A DNA stretch of 64,000 nucleotides, taken from assembly GCF_042693015.1 (NCBI RefSeq), contig NZ_CP170544.1:4464001-4528000 (forward strand), in the 5' to 3' direction. Both the position numbers and the translations under genes were made by a program. The notes under the pieces were generated by a model that was not told the DNA's origin, made no database searches, and worked only from the letters and a program-made list of their open reading frames with translations. Source of the DNA: Sphingomonas_E sp042693015 (GTDB lineage: Bacteria > Pseudomonadota > Alphaproteobacteria > Sphingomonadales > Sphingomonadaceae). Shown piece after piece: positions 52,477 to 60,302 of this stretch (position 1 is the first letter of the stretch; each line of letters starts with the position of its first letter).

Positions 52477-53135
52477 GCTGCCTGCCTCGCGAGATAACCC
52501 TCGATGTCGGTCTGCTGGCGGGCGAGCTCGAGCTTCGGGATGTTGACCGCGAAACGAGACGCACTCGACCCATCGAAGCTATCGACGCCTGCCGCCTCGC
52601 ATTTGCAGATGCGATTGACCGTGTTGACCCGGCCGACGTGGCAGATGGCTCCCTTGCCGCGGGCCAACCGTGCCCACATGGCCATCGTGGCGAGCTTCCA
52701 CTCGGTGTCCCCGCCGACGAAGATGCCGACGCGGTCACTCAGCCAGCGCGAAATGCGGCGGACGACGGCCGGTGCCTCCATGCCGTTTTGCACGGCGATG
52801 ACAAAGCGGGCCGAACGGAGGGCCACACGGCGGCGCAGCTTGCGCAGCTTGCGCAGCCAGCCGAGCGACATCTCCAACGACGCAAGGCCGCCCATGACGA
52901 TATCGGGCAGGACGATCCAGTCAGCGCCGGCGCCGAGCAACTTCACCGCGCGCTCGAACGCGGGCACGTCAAATTCTTCGTTGCGCTGGAATGCGGTCCA
53001 CGCACCGTTGTCGAGCGCGTAGGGGAAGCCCTCGGTCCGCAGCACGCCTCGTGCCGAGACCATCAGGCGCCATCCAGCCTGACGGAGCGCTTTGAGATTG
53101 CGGCGCGTGCCGGTGCGAGAGGCATATGCAATCAC
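52473..53135 (-). CDS. DpdA-like 7-deazaguanine DNA transglycosylase (TGT superfamily)
   Basis: 220 residues from GTG 53135 (ggagg 5 nt upstream, GTGA overlap). Blocks match the order of tRNA-guanine transglycosylase: YALDNGAWTAF (Asp42), VLPDIVMGG (Asp78), VIAVQNG (Gln116), IFVGGDTEWK (Gly141-142), and HVGRVN followed by GVDSFDGSSASRF (Asp188, nucleophile position). TGT swaps guanine in tRNA; DpdA paralogues do so in DNA with preQ0-type bases. No precursor-synthesis gene is in the prophage, so preQ0 would come from the host queuosine pathway. The tRNA-binding zinc end of TGT is missing. DNA as substrate is inferred from size and neighbours. Confidence 0.8.
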   Translation of the reverse strand: MIAYASRTGTRRNLKALRQAGWRLMVSARGVLRTEGFPYALDNGAWTAFQRNEEFDVPAFERAVKLLGAGADWIVLPDIVMGGLASLEMSLGWLRKLRKLRRRVALRSARFVIAVQNGMEAPAVVRRISRWLSDRVGIFVGGDTEWKLATMAMWARLARGKGAICHVGRVNTVNRICKCEAAGVDSFDGSSASRFAVNIPKLELARQQTDIEGYLARQAA

Positions 53136-53353
53136 GCGCGCCTCCAAGCGACAATGTCCCAAGCGCTCTTGCCGACGCGCATATATTCCGGCCACGCGGC
53201 CCAGCGGCGCGACGACGGCCTGATGGGGCCGACGACACGGCCATTGCGGTAACGGATCATCACGTCCGGCTCCGGGTTGTCAGGCTCATCGGGATTGAAG
53301 AAGGGGTTAGGGCCGGCGTGGTGCGGCACCCATTCGGGTTCGCAGGCATTCAA
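53132..53353 (-). CDS. Small phage protein
   Basis: 73 residues. Pro/Asn-rich N-terminus then DVMIRYRNGRVVGPIRP and SAWDIVAWRRA, a short beta pattern common in phage early operons. Overlaps neighbours by 4 bp at each end. Unknown function. Confidence 0.6.
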   Translation of the reverse strand: MNACEPEWVPHHAGPNPFFNPDEPDNPEPDVMIRYRNGRVVGPIRPSSRRWAAWPEYMRVGKSAWDIVAWRRA

Positions 53354-53532
53354 CCGCGCCTCCCGGCGATCTCCCGCCGAAGCTGCTCGGTGCGCTCGCG
53401 GCGCAACTCCTGTTCCTTGGCGCGGCGCACCTCGGCGAGGTGCCGTCCGCTAGCGGAAGCCCCCGCCCGCCGCCGGGCACCGATGGCCCAGCCGATGGCA
53501 AGACATGCGATACCGGTGACGAGCGGGTCCAT
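53350..53532 (-). CDS. Small membrane-anchored coiled protein
   Basis: 60 residues. One hydrophobic helix (LVTGIACLAIGWAIG) and a basic coiled tail (RRAKEQELRRERTEQLRRE). Four-base overlap with the next gene. Confidence 0.55.
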   Translation of the reverse strand: MDPLVTGIACLAIGWAIGARRRAGASASGRHLAEVRRAKEQELRRERTEQLRREIAGRRG

Positions 53533-53535
53533 CGA

Positions 53536-54519
53536 TCAGGCCTCCGGCTTGCCGAGGAGGACGGGGACGCCCGTCTCGATCTGAACGCGTTCGCGCGCCT
53601 CGTTGAAGGCGTGGTCGAACGTCCGGTCGACGCGCCAGAGGTCGTACCAGAACAGCAGGCCACCATCGGCCTTGCGGTAACGAAGGCGCGCCGCGATGCG
53701 GTACGGGTGGCCGTTCCGGAAGACGGGGATGCCGATCAGGAACAGGCTCGGCACGCGGAGCGGAGCGCCGCTGCCATCGGTATGCTCGACGGAGAACGAA
53801 ATCTGGCCCTCGCCGGATTCCAGCTTCACCGCTTCGCGCACCGCAGAGGACTCATAAACCTGCAGGCCGCGAGATAGCTCGACGAGCTTCTGCGGCGTGG
53901 CGATCAGGGCATTGCCGCCGAGCGCGTTGATGTATTTCTGCAGGTCCTCCGAAACCTCGTCCTCGTCGGGGATAAGGTAGAGGACGTCGATGATACGATC
54001 TTCGAGGAACGCCGCGAACTCGGCCATCTTCATTGGCTTGGCGTTCTGGGCCACCCAGGCCTTCCACTCGTCCGAGAGTGGGAAAGCGAAATGGCTGCGA
54101 TGCCGGCCGAAGCGCGGATCGGCGGCCGCTCCGGCACGGTGATAGTCGAGCACGGCAGTCAGGGACGGCGACGAGCGGTCGTCGCTGGCGAAGATCACGC
54201 TGTCGTCATCATGGAAGCGATTGACGTGCGCGATCAGGCTGTCGAGTGAGGTAAGGTTCGCGGTGCCGCGGCGATCGCGGGGCTGAGCGAGATAGCCTTC
54301 GAATGTGTTCGATGGCAGAGCCGCAACGCTGTCATTGCTCACCACGACCGGCGCAACGGTGCCGGTGCTGGGGTCGGTGACGAAATCGATCGTCGGCCGG
54401 AAGTGCTCGTCGACGAGCTTGCGGATTTCCTTCAACGCTTCGCCGGTCCCGGCGGCGGGGCTGAGCAGAGGAGCGGCAAGCCCCTCGATCAGCGCCGCAT
54501 CAGTCTTGATATCGTCCAT
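53536..54519 (-). CDS. DUF2303 (YfdQ-like) family phage protein
   Basis: 327 residues. FAFPLSDEWKAWVAQNAKPM, EFAAFLEDRIIDV and a late LFWYDLWRVDRTFDHAF are the family pattern. DUF2303 proteins sit in early/recombination operons of many temperate phages; role unknown. Start has ggagaacg upstream. It is the largest gene of this early block. Confidence 0.88.
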   Translation of the reverse strand: MDDIKTDAALIEGLAAPLLSPAAGTGEALKEIRKLVDEHFRPTIDFVTDPSTGTVAPVVVSNDSVAALPSNTFEGYLAQPRDRRGTANLTSLDSLIAHVNRFHDDDSVIFASDDRSSPSLTAVLDYHRAGAAADPRFGRHRSHFAFPLSDEWKAWVAQNAKPMKMAEFAAFLEDRIIDVLYLIPDEDEVSEDLQKYINALGGNALIATPQKLVELSRGLQVYESSAVREAVKLESGEGQISFSVEHTDGSGAPLRVPSLFLIGIPVFRNGHPYRIAARLRYRKADGGLLFWYDLWRVDRTFDHAFNEARERVQIETGVPVLLGKPEA

Positions 54520-54545
54520 GTCGTTCTCCTTCGGTGTGTGGTGGA

Positions 54546-54950
54546 TCAGGCTTCACGGACGGCGGCGCCGGGGCCGCCGACGTCACGGATGCCGTAAAGC
54601 TGGAGCTGTCCCGGTCGGACGCGGGTCACGCGGTGATCTTCGGTCTGCCAAAGCACGGACTTCGCGCGCTTGCCGGCCGGGTCGGTGACCTTGAAGGCGG
54701 AGCGGATCTCGGTGACGCCGCCCTCCTGAGAGATATCGAGCGTGATCACGACCTTGCCCTTGGCCTTGCCGCCGTTGGCCCAGGCGGCCTCGTTCAGCTT
54801 GGCGTTGAGATCCTTGATCGCCTCGTAGCAATCAGCGTCGAACTGGCCGTCCTCGAGAACGCGGACGAATTCGCCGAGCGTGTTGCAGGCGCCGGGCACA
54901 GGCCCGCCATCCGCCGCGCGCGAAGGCGCAGCGGGATCGACTTCAGGCAT
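54546..54950 (-). CDS. Early phage protein, function unknown
   Basis: 134 residues from ATG 54950 with aggaaag upstream. ACNTLGEFVRVLEDGQFDAD, then KGKVVITLDISQEGGVTEIR and a C-terminal strand region. Pairs with DUF2303 downstream. Possibly single-strand DNA related by its compact beta part; not shown. Confidence 0.6.
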   Translation of the reverse strand: MPEVDPAAPSRAADGGPVPGACNTLGEFVRVLEDGQFDADCYEAIKDLNAKLNEAAWANGGKAKGKVVITLDISQEGGVTEIRSAFKVTDPAGKRAKSVLWQTEDHRVTRVRPGQLQLYGIRDVGGPGAAVREA

Positions 54951-54979
54951 TGGCTTTCCTTTCTGTTGGGATTGCACGG

Positions 54980-55381
54980 TCACTGGGAACACACCCCGTG
55001 CTGGTGACAGAGGTCGACGAAGCGGGAAGCGGACAGCCCCTCGAGACCGCGCAGGTCGCGCAAGCCGAAGTGCAACATCGCCCGCAGCAGCTTCGCGCTC
55101 CCCTTCGCCGCGGGCTCGTCGGGCAAGGGCGCGAAGAAGACGACCGACCGCTCGCTCTCCGGGATCTCGCCCAGCATGCGAAGCGTGTGGATCCGGGTCT
55201 TCACCGCGCCGGCGGATCGATTGCCCAGCAACTCCGCGATCTGCGGACGCGTGAGACCGTCGCGCACGCCAGCGATGACGATTGCGTCCTCGTCTCCGGT
55301 CCAGCGGTCGATGTTGCTGGCGCGCACAAAGTCGCTCGCGGAACCGGCCATCGCCGGCGCCGCTGCTTCACTCACTTCCAT
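54980..55381 (-). CDS. Small HTH-containing phage protein
   Basis: 133 residues from ATG 55381 (gggggag 7 nt upstream). WTGDEDAIVIAGVRDGLTRP and QIAELLGNRSAGAVKTRIHT look like a SANT/Myb-like or RNA polymerase sigma-type HTH. C-terminal helix region unknown. Likely a DNA-binding early regulator. Confidence 0.6.
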   Translation of the reverse strand: MEVSEAAAPAMAGSASDFVRASNIDRWTGDEDAIVIAGVRDGLTRPQIAELLGNRSAGAVKTRIHTLRMLGEIPESERSVVFFAPLPDEPAAKGSAKLLRAMLHFGLRDLRGLEGLSASRFVDLCHQHGVCSQ

Positions 55382-55421
55382 TTTCAGTCTCCCCCGGGGT
55401 GCGACCCGGACTAGTTGATCC

Positions 55422-55865
55422 TCAGCCGCCCGAGTTGGCGACAAGCGCCAGCTTGGGAATTGCGCTCTCCGCGCGCTTCGCCAGGCGGGCGCGCTCGATG
55501 TGATTGAGGTCGCCGTCTTCCAGGGCCTCGGTGCCCTCAGCGACGAATTTGGACGCCTCGGTCAGCGCATGGCGGAGCGTGGCCTCGTCATCGACGTCCA
55601 ACAGGCGCGGAGTGGCAAAGCCCATGCGGCGCGCGACACGGCCGAAGGCTTCCGGGGGCAGTGCGGCGAAGATGCGCATCAGCATCGGGCCCGACATCAT
55701 CGGCGGATCGGTCTCGACATAGGAGCGGAGCGTGCGCTCCTTCTCACCGGTCGCCTCGGCCAGATCGGCCCAGGTGATGCGCTTGCCCAGCCCGACGAAC
55801 GCTCGAAGCGTGTCAGCGAGCAGGATTTTTCCATTCTCGTCGTCAAGACCAACAAACGTTGTCAT
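55422..55865 (-). CDS. Small HTH-like early protein
   Basis: 147 residues. ATG 55865 overlaps the stop of a 58-residue gene (ATGA). Near residue 30 RITWADLAEATGEKERTLRS reads as an HTH; the rest is helical (EAFGRVARRMGFATPRLLDV). Probable regulatory protein of the Cro-side operon, perhaps CII-like by position; no CII homology claimed. Confidence 0.6.
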   Translation of the reverse strand: MTTFVGLDDENGKILLADTLRAFVGLGKRITWADLAEATGEKERTLRSYVETDPPMMSGPMLMRIFAALPPEAFGRVARRMGFATPRLLDVDDEATLRHALTEASKFVAEGTEALEDGDLNHIERARLAKRAESAIPKLALVANSGG

Positions 55866-56038
55866 CGCGTAACTTTCTGCACTGCGGCATTGTCCACCGC
55901 ATGAAGAACAGGGCACCGAGCATCGAAGCAGGCCAGGCGGCTGGCCCAACGCGCCACCCGGCCGTGGTCGACCGGGTGGAACGCGAGGGCGCCCCGTGGG
56001 GAAGTGATGATGCGCGAGGGGAGAGGCGAGACGATCAC
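55862..56038 (-). CDS. 58-residue early protein linked by overlapping stops and starts
   Basis: GTG at 56038 comes 3 bases after the previous stop, and its TGA overlaps the next ATG. Sequence VIVSPLPSRIITSPRGALAF then ARWASRLACFDARCPVLHAV. gagg lies upstream of the GTG. The tight coupling favours a real gene, but composition is not decisive. Confidence 0.45.
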   Translation of the reverse strand: MIVSPLPSRIITSPRGALAFHPVDHGRVARWASRLACFDARCPVLHAVDNAAVQKVTR

Positions 56039-56041
56039 GGA

Positions 56042-56176
56042 TCAGTCCTCGTCCTTCGGCTTGATCATATCGCCGAGCATCCTCTCGATCGTCGGAACGA
56101 GGGCGGCGGCGAGTTGCTCGGCCAGCTGGTGAAGCTGCTCGGGCGAAAATGGGGTAATCCGTTCGGAAGCGGTCAC
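56042..56176 (-). CDS. 44-residue early protein after cro
   Basis: GTG 56176 overlaps the Cro stop (GTGA) and gggaggg lies 7 nt upstream. A single acidic helix protein: FSPEQLHQLAEQLAAALVPT followed by IERMLGDMIKPKDED. Good coding look and strong SD make it likely real. Confidence 0.65.
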   Translation of the reverse strand: MTASERITPFSPEQLHQLAEQLAAALVPTIERMLGDMIKPKDED

Positions 56177-56433
56177 GCTGCGACCCTCCCGGGTGCCGTT
56201 CGACGGTGGCGACGGGTCGGGTTCCGAAAAGGGGTCGGGGGATCCGGGATGATATCGGCCAAGTTTACCTCGATGCCGTACTTACGCGCGGCATCGAGCA
56301 CCTCCTTCTGGCGCTGCGCTGGAATCAGGCCGCGATCGGCCCAGCCTTGCACCGTGGTGTGGTTGCGATGACCCAGCTTTGTGGCCATGCCGCGGATACC
56401 GCCAAAACTCTCGATGATCGCTTGGATGCCCAT
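56173..56433 (-). CDS. Cro-like repressor (YdaS/Cro type)
   Basis: 86 residues from ATG 56433. HTH: IQAIIESFGGIRGMATKLGH followed by TTVQGWADRGLIPAQRQKE, then VLDAARKYGIEVNLADIIPD. Divergent from the CI gene, with operator between. It should shut off the CI promoter in the lytic state. The frame is open to 56634 but that would cross the operator and CI start. Confidence 0.85.
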   Translation of the reverse strand: MGIQAIIESFGGIRGMATKLGHRNHTTVQGWADRGLIPAQRQKEVLDAARKYGIEVNLADIIPDPPTPFRNPTRRHRRTAPGRVAA

Positions 56434-56441
56434 GCAACGGT

Positions 56442-56468
56442 CGTACGTTCTGAACGTACGTCTGTCAA
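56442..56468 (-). promoter_or_regulatory. Leftward early promoter with embedded 19-bp repressor operator (O1)
   Basis: CGTACGTTCTGAACGTACG (56442-56460) is a perfect palindrome around a central T. On the minus strand TTGACA (56468-56463) is followed after 17 bp by TACGAC. The operator fills the spacer and touches the -10, so bound repressor must block polymerase. Drives cro and the replication genes. Confidence 0.8.
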
Positions 56469-56505
56469 CGTGGAAAGCGTACACCCAGTCCGTCCACAAG
56501 GACGC

Positions 56506-57246
56506 ATGGCAGAACAGACGATCGGCGAGCACCTCATCGCTCTGAAAGAGCGCAGCGGACTTTCCCTCACAGACATAGCGAAACGCGCAGGATACGCGGG
56601 CAAATCGTCGGTGCAGGAATATTTCCGCGCCCACTACAACCCGCCTCGGCTCGACGCGGTTGTCGCTCAGAAGTTGGCGAAAGCATTTGCCGGCTCGGGC
56701 GAGCCAAACATTGAGGCCTCAGAGCTGCTTTCGCTCGTAGGGATTCCGGTGCCTACGGAAGTCGTTCCCATTGATAGCAAAATGCCCACATTGAGAGGAT
56801 CGCCCAAGGACGTGCCAGTTTTCGGAACCGCGCTAGGCGTTGATCTTGATGTCGAGGACGAAGATCATCATCACGTTCTTGTCGAGCAAACCATGCTGTC
56901 GATGACGGAAACGATCACGACCGTACGCCGTCCGCCTGGCGCAGAGGGCATGCGCAACATTTATGCCCTGTACGTTGTCGGATCTTCGATGATCCCTCGA
57001 TTTCACCCAGGAACGGCCGTTTTCGTGGACCCGATCAAGCCGCCATCGTTGGGTGATGATGTGATCGTGCAACTCCGAAATGGCTCCGGCGAAATCACCT
57101 GCGCGCTGGTGAAGACGCTGGTGCGGAGAACGTCAAAGTTCGTAGAATTGCAGCAATATCGCCCCGAGGTGACCTTCAAAGTCGCGGTGGAATCGATCGC
57201 CGCAATTCACCGGGTGCTGACCACCAACGACATGTTTGGCCTGTAA
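56506..57246 (+). CDS. CI-type phage repressor with S24 peptidase domain
   Basis: 246 residues from ATG 56506. N-terminal HTH (SLTDIAKRAGYAGKSSVQEY) and C-terminal LexA-like domain with VVGSSMIPRFHPG (Ser161) and CALVKTLV (Lys203), the Ser-Lys pair at 42-residue spacing. It keeps lysogeny by binding the CGTACG palindromes at 56.45 and 57.8 kb. No obvious Ala-Gly or Cys-Gly cleavage bond is seen in the linker, so RecA-triggered self-cleavage is possible but not proven. A short His/Asp/Glu-rich linker (VEDEDHHHV) is unusual. Confidence 0.93.
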   Translation: MAEQTIGEHLIALKERSGLSLTDIAKRAGYAGKSSVQEYFRAHYNPPRLDAVVAQKLAKAFAGSGEPNIEASELLSLVGIPVPTEVVPIDSKMPTLRGSPKDVPVFGTALGVDLDVEDEDHHHVLVEQTMLSMTETITTVRRPPGAEGMRNIYALYVVGSSMIPRFHPGTAVFVDPIKPPSLGDDVIVQLRNGSGEITCALVKTLVRRTSKFVELQQYRPEVTFKVAVESIAAIHRVLTTNDMFGL

Positions 57247-57738
57247 TCAGAGTCCTATGTTCTTCACGGGCGCGTAGACGATGGTCCAGTCGTCGTCCGT
57301 CTCGGGGTTATATCGGTTAAATTCAATTGAAACGCCGTCCTTGATCCACGTCTGGAAGGTGTCGCGCTGAGGAACGAGCAAATTCGGGGTGCGCGCCTCG
57401 TCGGTTGCGGTCGGCGTGCCATACTTCCCGATCAGTGCGGTGGCGGCCGCGTCGCCGCAGGTTTCCTTGGGAAACCCGCGCATCTGGGAGTGTATCTCCA
57501 CTTTGGAGACAATTCCCCCAGGATGATAAACTATTACCTTAGGATGGCATCGAGCGATCTGTTGGACGTCTTCAATGATCGTCCTGTCCCCCTTGTGATG
57601 GACCTTGCCCTTGACCGGCGGATAGAGCGATCGGAGCACATCCACTGACATTCCCGCGCTCACATTCTGCCACAACGGCGGTCCGGCTATGGCGGGCGCG
57701 CTCAGGAGCACGGTGACCGCCGCGATCGCAAATCTCAT
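57247..57738 (-). CDS. Exported protein between the two early operators
   Basis: 163 residues. Signal peptide MRFAIAAVTVLLSAPAIAG. The mature part has two Cys (IARCHPKV, KETCGDAA) fit for a disulfide and beta strands (GGIVSKVEIHSQMRG, TWIKDGVSIEFNRYNP). ATG 57771 would give a longer basic n-region. It faces the 3' end of CI with no gap and starts next to O2, so CI may control it. A periplasmic protein in this place could be a superinfection-exclusion factor; that is inference. Confidence 0.7.
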   Translation of the reverse strand: MRFAIAAVTVLLSAPAIAGPPLWQNVSAGMSVDVLRSLYPPVKGKVHHKGDRTIIEDVQQIARCHPKVIVYHPGGIVSKVEIHSQMRGFPKETCGDAAATALIGKYGTPTATDEARTPNLLVPQRDTFQTWIKDGVSIEFNRYNPETDDDWTIVYAPVKNIGL

Positions 57739-57782
57739 GGTTTTGCCCACTCTTAACTTTGACCGAATCATCAAGCTTCGCT

Positions 57783-57838
57783 CGTACGCATTCAACGTAC
57801 GTTTTCCGCTTGACTGCCGTACGTTCTGAACGTACGTC
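57783..57838. promoter_or_regulatory. Second repressor operator pair (O2, O3) and rightward early promoter
   Basis: O3, 57818-57836, is identical to O1 over all 19 bp. O2, 57783-57801, is CGTACGCATTCAACGTACG, an imperfect copy 35 bp away. On the plus strand TTGACT (57810-57815), 17-bp spacer, TACGTC repeats the plan of the leftward promoter with O3 in the spacer. It drives 57896-63682, including the integrase. Confidence 0.78.
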
Positions 57839-57895
57839 AGCGGTACGGGCTGACCTCGGCATGGTGCCGACGCGAGACGCTCGGGAGAGCGTTTC

Positions 57896-58183
57896 ATGTC
57901 AGATGATCGGTTCATCTATCTCGACGTTGGCGAGATTTACCAGGCGGACTCCGAGGGGCTGCCGACTGACAAGCTGATCGCTGTCGTCGCTGGTGGCCTC
58001 GACGGCGAGGCAGACCGCGTCGGCGCGCTGCTGGCGGCCGCCCCGAAGCTGCTGGAGGCGTGCAAGGCGGCCCAAGAGGGCATGCGGCAACTCTACCGCA
58101 ATCACATCGCATCCACGCCCGACGAGGCGCGGTACGCCGAGGAATTGCTCGAAGCCGCGATCGCCGAGGCGGAGGACTGCTGA
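57896..58183 (+). CDS. First gene of the rightward early operon
   Basis: 95 residues. RFIYLDVGEIYQADSEGLPT then ALLAAAPKLLEACKAAQEGM, a helix pattern seen in many phage early proteins (the LLxAAPxLLxAxK type). Acidic. gagagcg upstream. No function assigned to such proteins. Confidence 0.7.
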   Translation: MSDDRFIYLDVGEIYQADSEGLPTDKLIAVVAGGLDGEADRVGALLAAAPKLLEACKAAQEGMRQLYRNHIASTPDEARYAEELLEAAIAEAEDC

Positions 58184-58184
58184 A

Positions 58185-58364
58185 ATGGCCCGCCCGACCT
58201 TTCCCCTTCTCGACATCGACATGAAGCCGGTCCGGCCGTCGCTTTTGGCGCGCATCGTCCAGCGGCTCTGCCGGTCGCGCCCTGCGCATAAGGGCGAGTG
58301 GCCGCTGTTCATCGCCATGAACGTGCTGACGGTCGCTATCGCGGCATGCGGGCTGATCGGCTGA
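58185..58364 (+). CDS. Small single-helix membrane protein
   Basis: 59 residues. Basic N-terminal half (RPSLLARIVQRLCRSRPAHK) and one C-terminal hydrophobic helix (FIAMNVLTVAIAACGLIG). ggagg upstream. Stop overlaps the next ATG. Confidence 0.55.
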   Translation: MARPTFPLLDIDMKPVRPSLLARIVQRLCRSRPAHKGEWPLFIAMNVLTVAIAACGLIG

Positions 58365-58744
58365 TGCCGTACGAAGGCCATGCCCTCCTGCGATTGCCAG
58401 AGACGGCCTACATCGTGCCGTCGAAGCCGAACCCATGGCGCGCCGGCTTGCCTGAGGGCGCCAAGTTCACCGGGCATCAGCTGTTCTGGCTGAAGCGCGC
58501 CGGCATCGACCCGGAAAAGGCCGACAGCATCAAGGTCTACAGCCCGGCGACCACGCGGGAATATTGGTGGCCGCCGAAGACGAAGGGGCCGGTCTTCGAG
58601 ATGGATTGCCCCGTGATCCGTCGCGCGCCTGACTTCGTCTACGTCGTCACCCCGTCGGGGATGGAGAAGAAGGTCAACCTGGACGGGACCATCCCCCAGC
58701 CGCCCCAGTTCAAACGATCCAGATTCAAATTCGGCTCGAGGTGA
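58364..58744 (+). CDS. Early phage protein, function unknown
   Basis: 126 residues. TGATG overlap with the gene before. FTGHQLFWLKRAGIDPEKAD, YWWPPKTKGPVFEMDCPVIR: compact, aromatic-rich, ends in basic residues. No domain recognised. Confidence 0.6.
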   Translation: MPYEGHALLRLPETAYIVPSKPNPWRAGLPEGAKFTGHQLFWLKRAGIDPEKADSIKVYSPATTREYWWPPKTKGPVFEMDCPVIRRAPDFVYVVTPSGMEKKVNLDGTIPQPPQFKRSRFKFGSR

Positions 58745-58801
58745 GCCGGATCGGGGCGGCGGACCCGCAAGCATGCCGCCCCGCCTAATTCGAGGTGAAA
58801 G

Positions 58802-59161
58802 ATGAAAATCACCACTGTCCGCTTCCGCCGGCTTGAGTCTCACAAGCATGGGTACGGTCATGACGCCATTGAGGCCGAAGCGAGCGTCGAGGACGGCGAG
58901 ACGGCCGACGAGGCGCTTTCCGCGCTGCAGGCGTGGGTGCTCGCCCGCCTGAAGCAGGAGGCCGAAATCAGCAACCACATCTGGTCGCTCGAGCGGCTCC
59001 AGGACAACGTCTCTTCCTATGAGCGCACGCTGGCGGGCCTGAAGAAGGACGTCGAGCGCGGTCGCAAGGTCATCAGTGATCACGAGAAGCTGGCCGACCT
59101 GGCGCGGGAGCACGGCCTCGACGCCCAGGCCTCACAGCTTGGCGACGGAGTGCCCTTCTGA
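58802..59161 (+). CDS. Early phage protein with coiled coil
   Basis: 119 residues. A beta-like start (KITTVRFRRLESHKHGYGHD), then helices and a coiled coil (LERLQDNVSSYERTLAGLKK). gaggtgaaag upstream. Next ATG overlaps its stop (TGATG). Confidence 0.62.
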   Translation: MKITTVRFRRLESHKHGYGHDAIEAEASVEDGETADEALSALQAWVLARLKQEAEISNHIWSLERLQDNVSSYERTLAGLKKDVERGRKVISDHEKLADLAREHGLDAQASQLGDGVPF

Positions 59162-60111
59162 TGGCCGATCATACCAAAATCGAATGGACCGACGCGACGT
59201 GGAACCCGGTTACGGGCTGCTCGGTCGTCTCGCCCGGCTGTACCAACTGCTACGCCATGAAGCTGGCGGGTACGCGGATGAAGCATCATCCCAGCCGGCA
59301 GGGCCTGACGATCGACACGAAGGCTGGGCCCGTTTGGAACGGGCAGGTGCGCCTAAACCGCGAATGGCTGTCCCAGCCGATCGATTGGAAGCGGCCGCGC
59401 CGGATCTTCGTCTGCGCGCATGGTGACTTGTTCCACGAGAACGTGCCGACCGACTGGATCGACGAGGTTTTCGCCGTCATGGCGATCGCGCGTCATCACA
59501 CCTTCCAGGTGCTGACCAAGCGGCCGGACCGGGCGCGCGACTATCTCGACGATCCTTTCCGGCTCGATAACATCCTCGATCACTGGATCACGCACACGGG
59601 AGCGCCGCGCGAACCGGACGCTTGGCCGCTGCCGAACGTCCACCTCGGCACATCGATCGAGAACCGGGCTGCCTTAATGGATCGCGCGGGCGAGCTCCGC
59701 CAGGCCAACGCCGCAAAGCGTTTCTTCAGTTGCGAGCCGCTGCTCGGCGATCTCGGCCACGTCATCCTCGACGGTATCGACTGGGTGATTGTTGGCGGGG
59801 AGAGCGGCCGCGGTGCCCGGCCGATGCATCCGGACTGGGCGCGCTCGCTTCGTGACCAGTGTGCGTCGGCCGGCGTCCCCTATTTCTTCAAGCAGTGGGG
59901 CAACTGGCGGGCGGTCTATGACCGCGACGTCGAGGATCCTGACTGGCGTCGCTGCGGCGATGTCATGCAGCGCACGCCGCGCGGCCAATGGCTCAATCTT
60001 GCCGGCGGACAGGGGTTCCACGGCGAACGCGTCGTGCGGATCGAGCCCGTCCACAAGAAGATCGCCGGCAGGTTGCTGGATGGGGTCGAGCATAACGGGG
60101 CGCCGGCATGA
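59161..60111 (+). CDS. Phage Gp37/Gp68 family protein (DUF5131)
   Basis: 316 residues. IEWTDATWNPVTGCSVVSPG followed by CTNCYA is the family's cysteine motif (C-x7-C-x2-C), like a radical-SAM cluster site. HGDLFHENVPTDWIDEVFAV, LTKRPDRARDYL and WVIVGGESGRGARPM are further conserved blocks. A [4Fe-4S]/SAM chemistry is suggested by the motif, but the reaction is unknown. Found in many phages and mobile elements. Confidence 0.92.
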   Translation: MADHTKIEWTDATWNPVTGCSVVSPGCTNCYAMKLAGTRMKHHPSRQGLTIDTKAGPVWNGQVRLNREWLSQPIDWKRPRRIFVCAHGDLFHENVPTDWIDEVFAVMAIARHHTFQVLTKRPDRARDYLDDPFRLDNILDHWITHTGAPREPDAWPLPNVHLGTSIENRAALMDRAGELRQANAAKRFFSCEPLLGDLGHVILDGIDWVIVGGESGRGARPMHPDWARSLRDQCASAGVPYFFKQWGNWRAVYDRDVEDPDWRRCGDVMQRTPRGQWLNLAGGQGFHGERVVRIEPVHKKIAGRLLDGVEHNGAPA

Positions 60112-60302
60112 GCAACTGTTGGCTGAACCTCCGCTTCGGCACCTATCACCTTCAGGCGAGGATGTTCGCCGATTGGGGATGGATGCTGCGCAACCGGCTG
60201 TCCCCCGTCACGTGGAGCCACAACCCGTATCAGGCCTTCTTGCGCTCCAAGGGCGACGGCTGGCGCCCGTTCGAGGTCATGGAACTGAGGTGGCCGTGGT
60301 GA
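60108..60302 (+). CDS. Small phage protein
   Basis: 64 residues, aromatic-rich (WLNLRFGTYHLQARMFADWG, NPYQAFLRSKGDGWRPFEVM). ATGA overlap with the DUF5131 gene. Seems folded; no family recognised. Confidence 0.6.
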   Translation: MSNCWLNLRFGTYHLQARMFADWGWMLRNRLSPVTWSHNPYQAFLRSKGDGWRPFEVMELRWPW

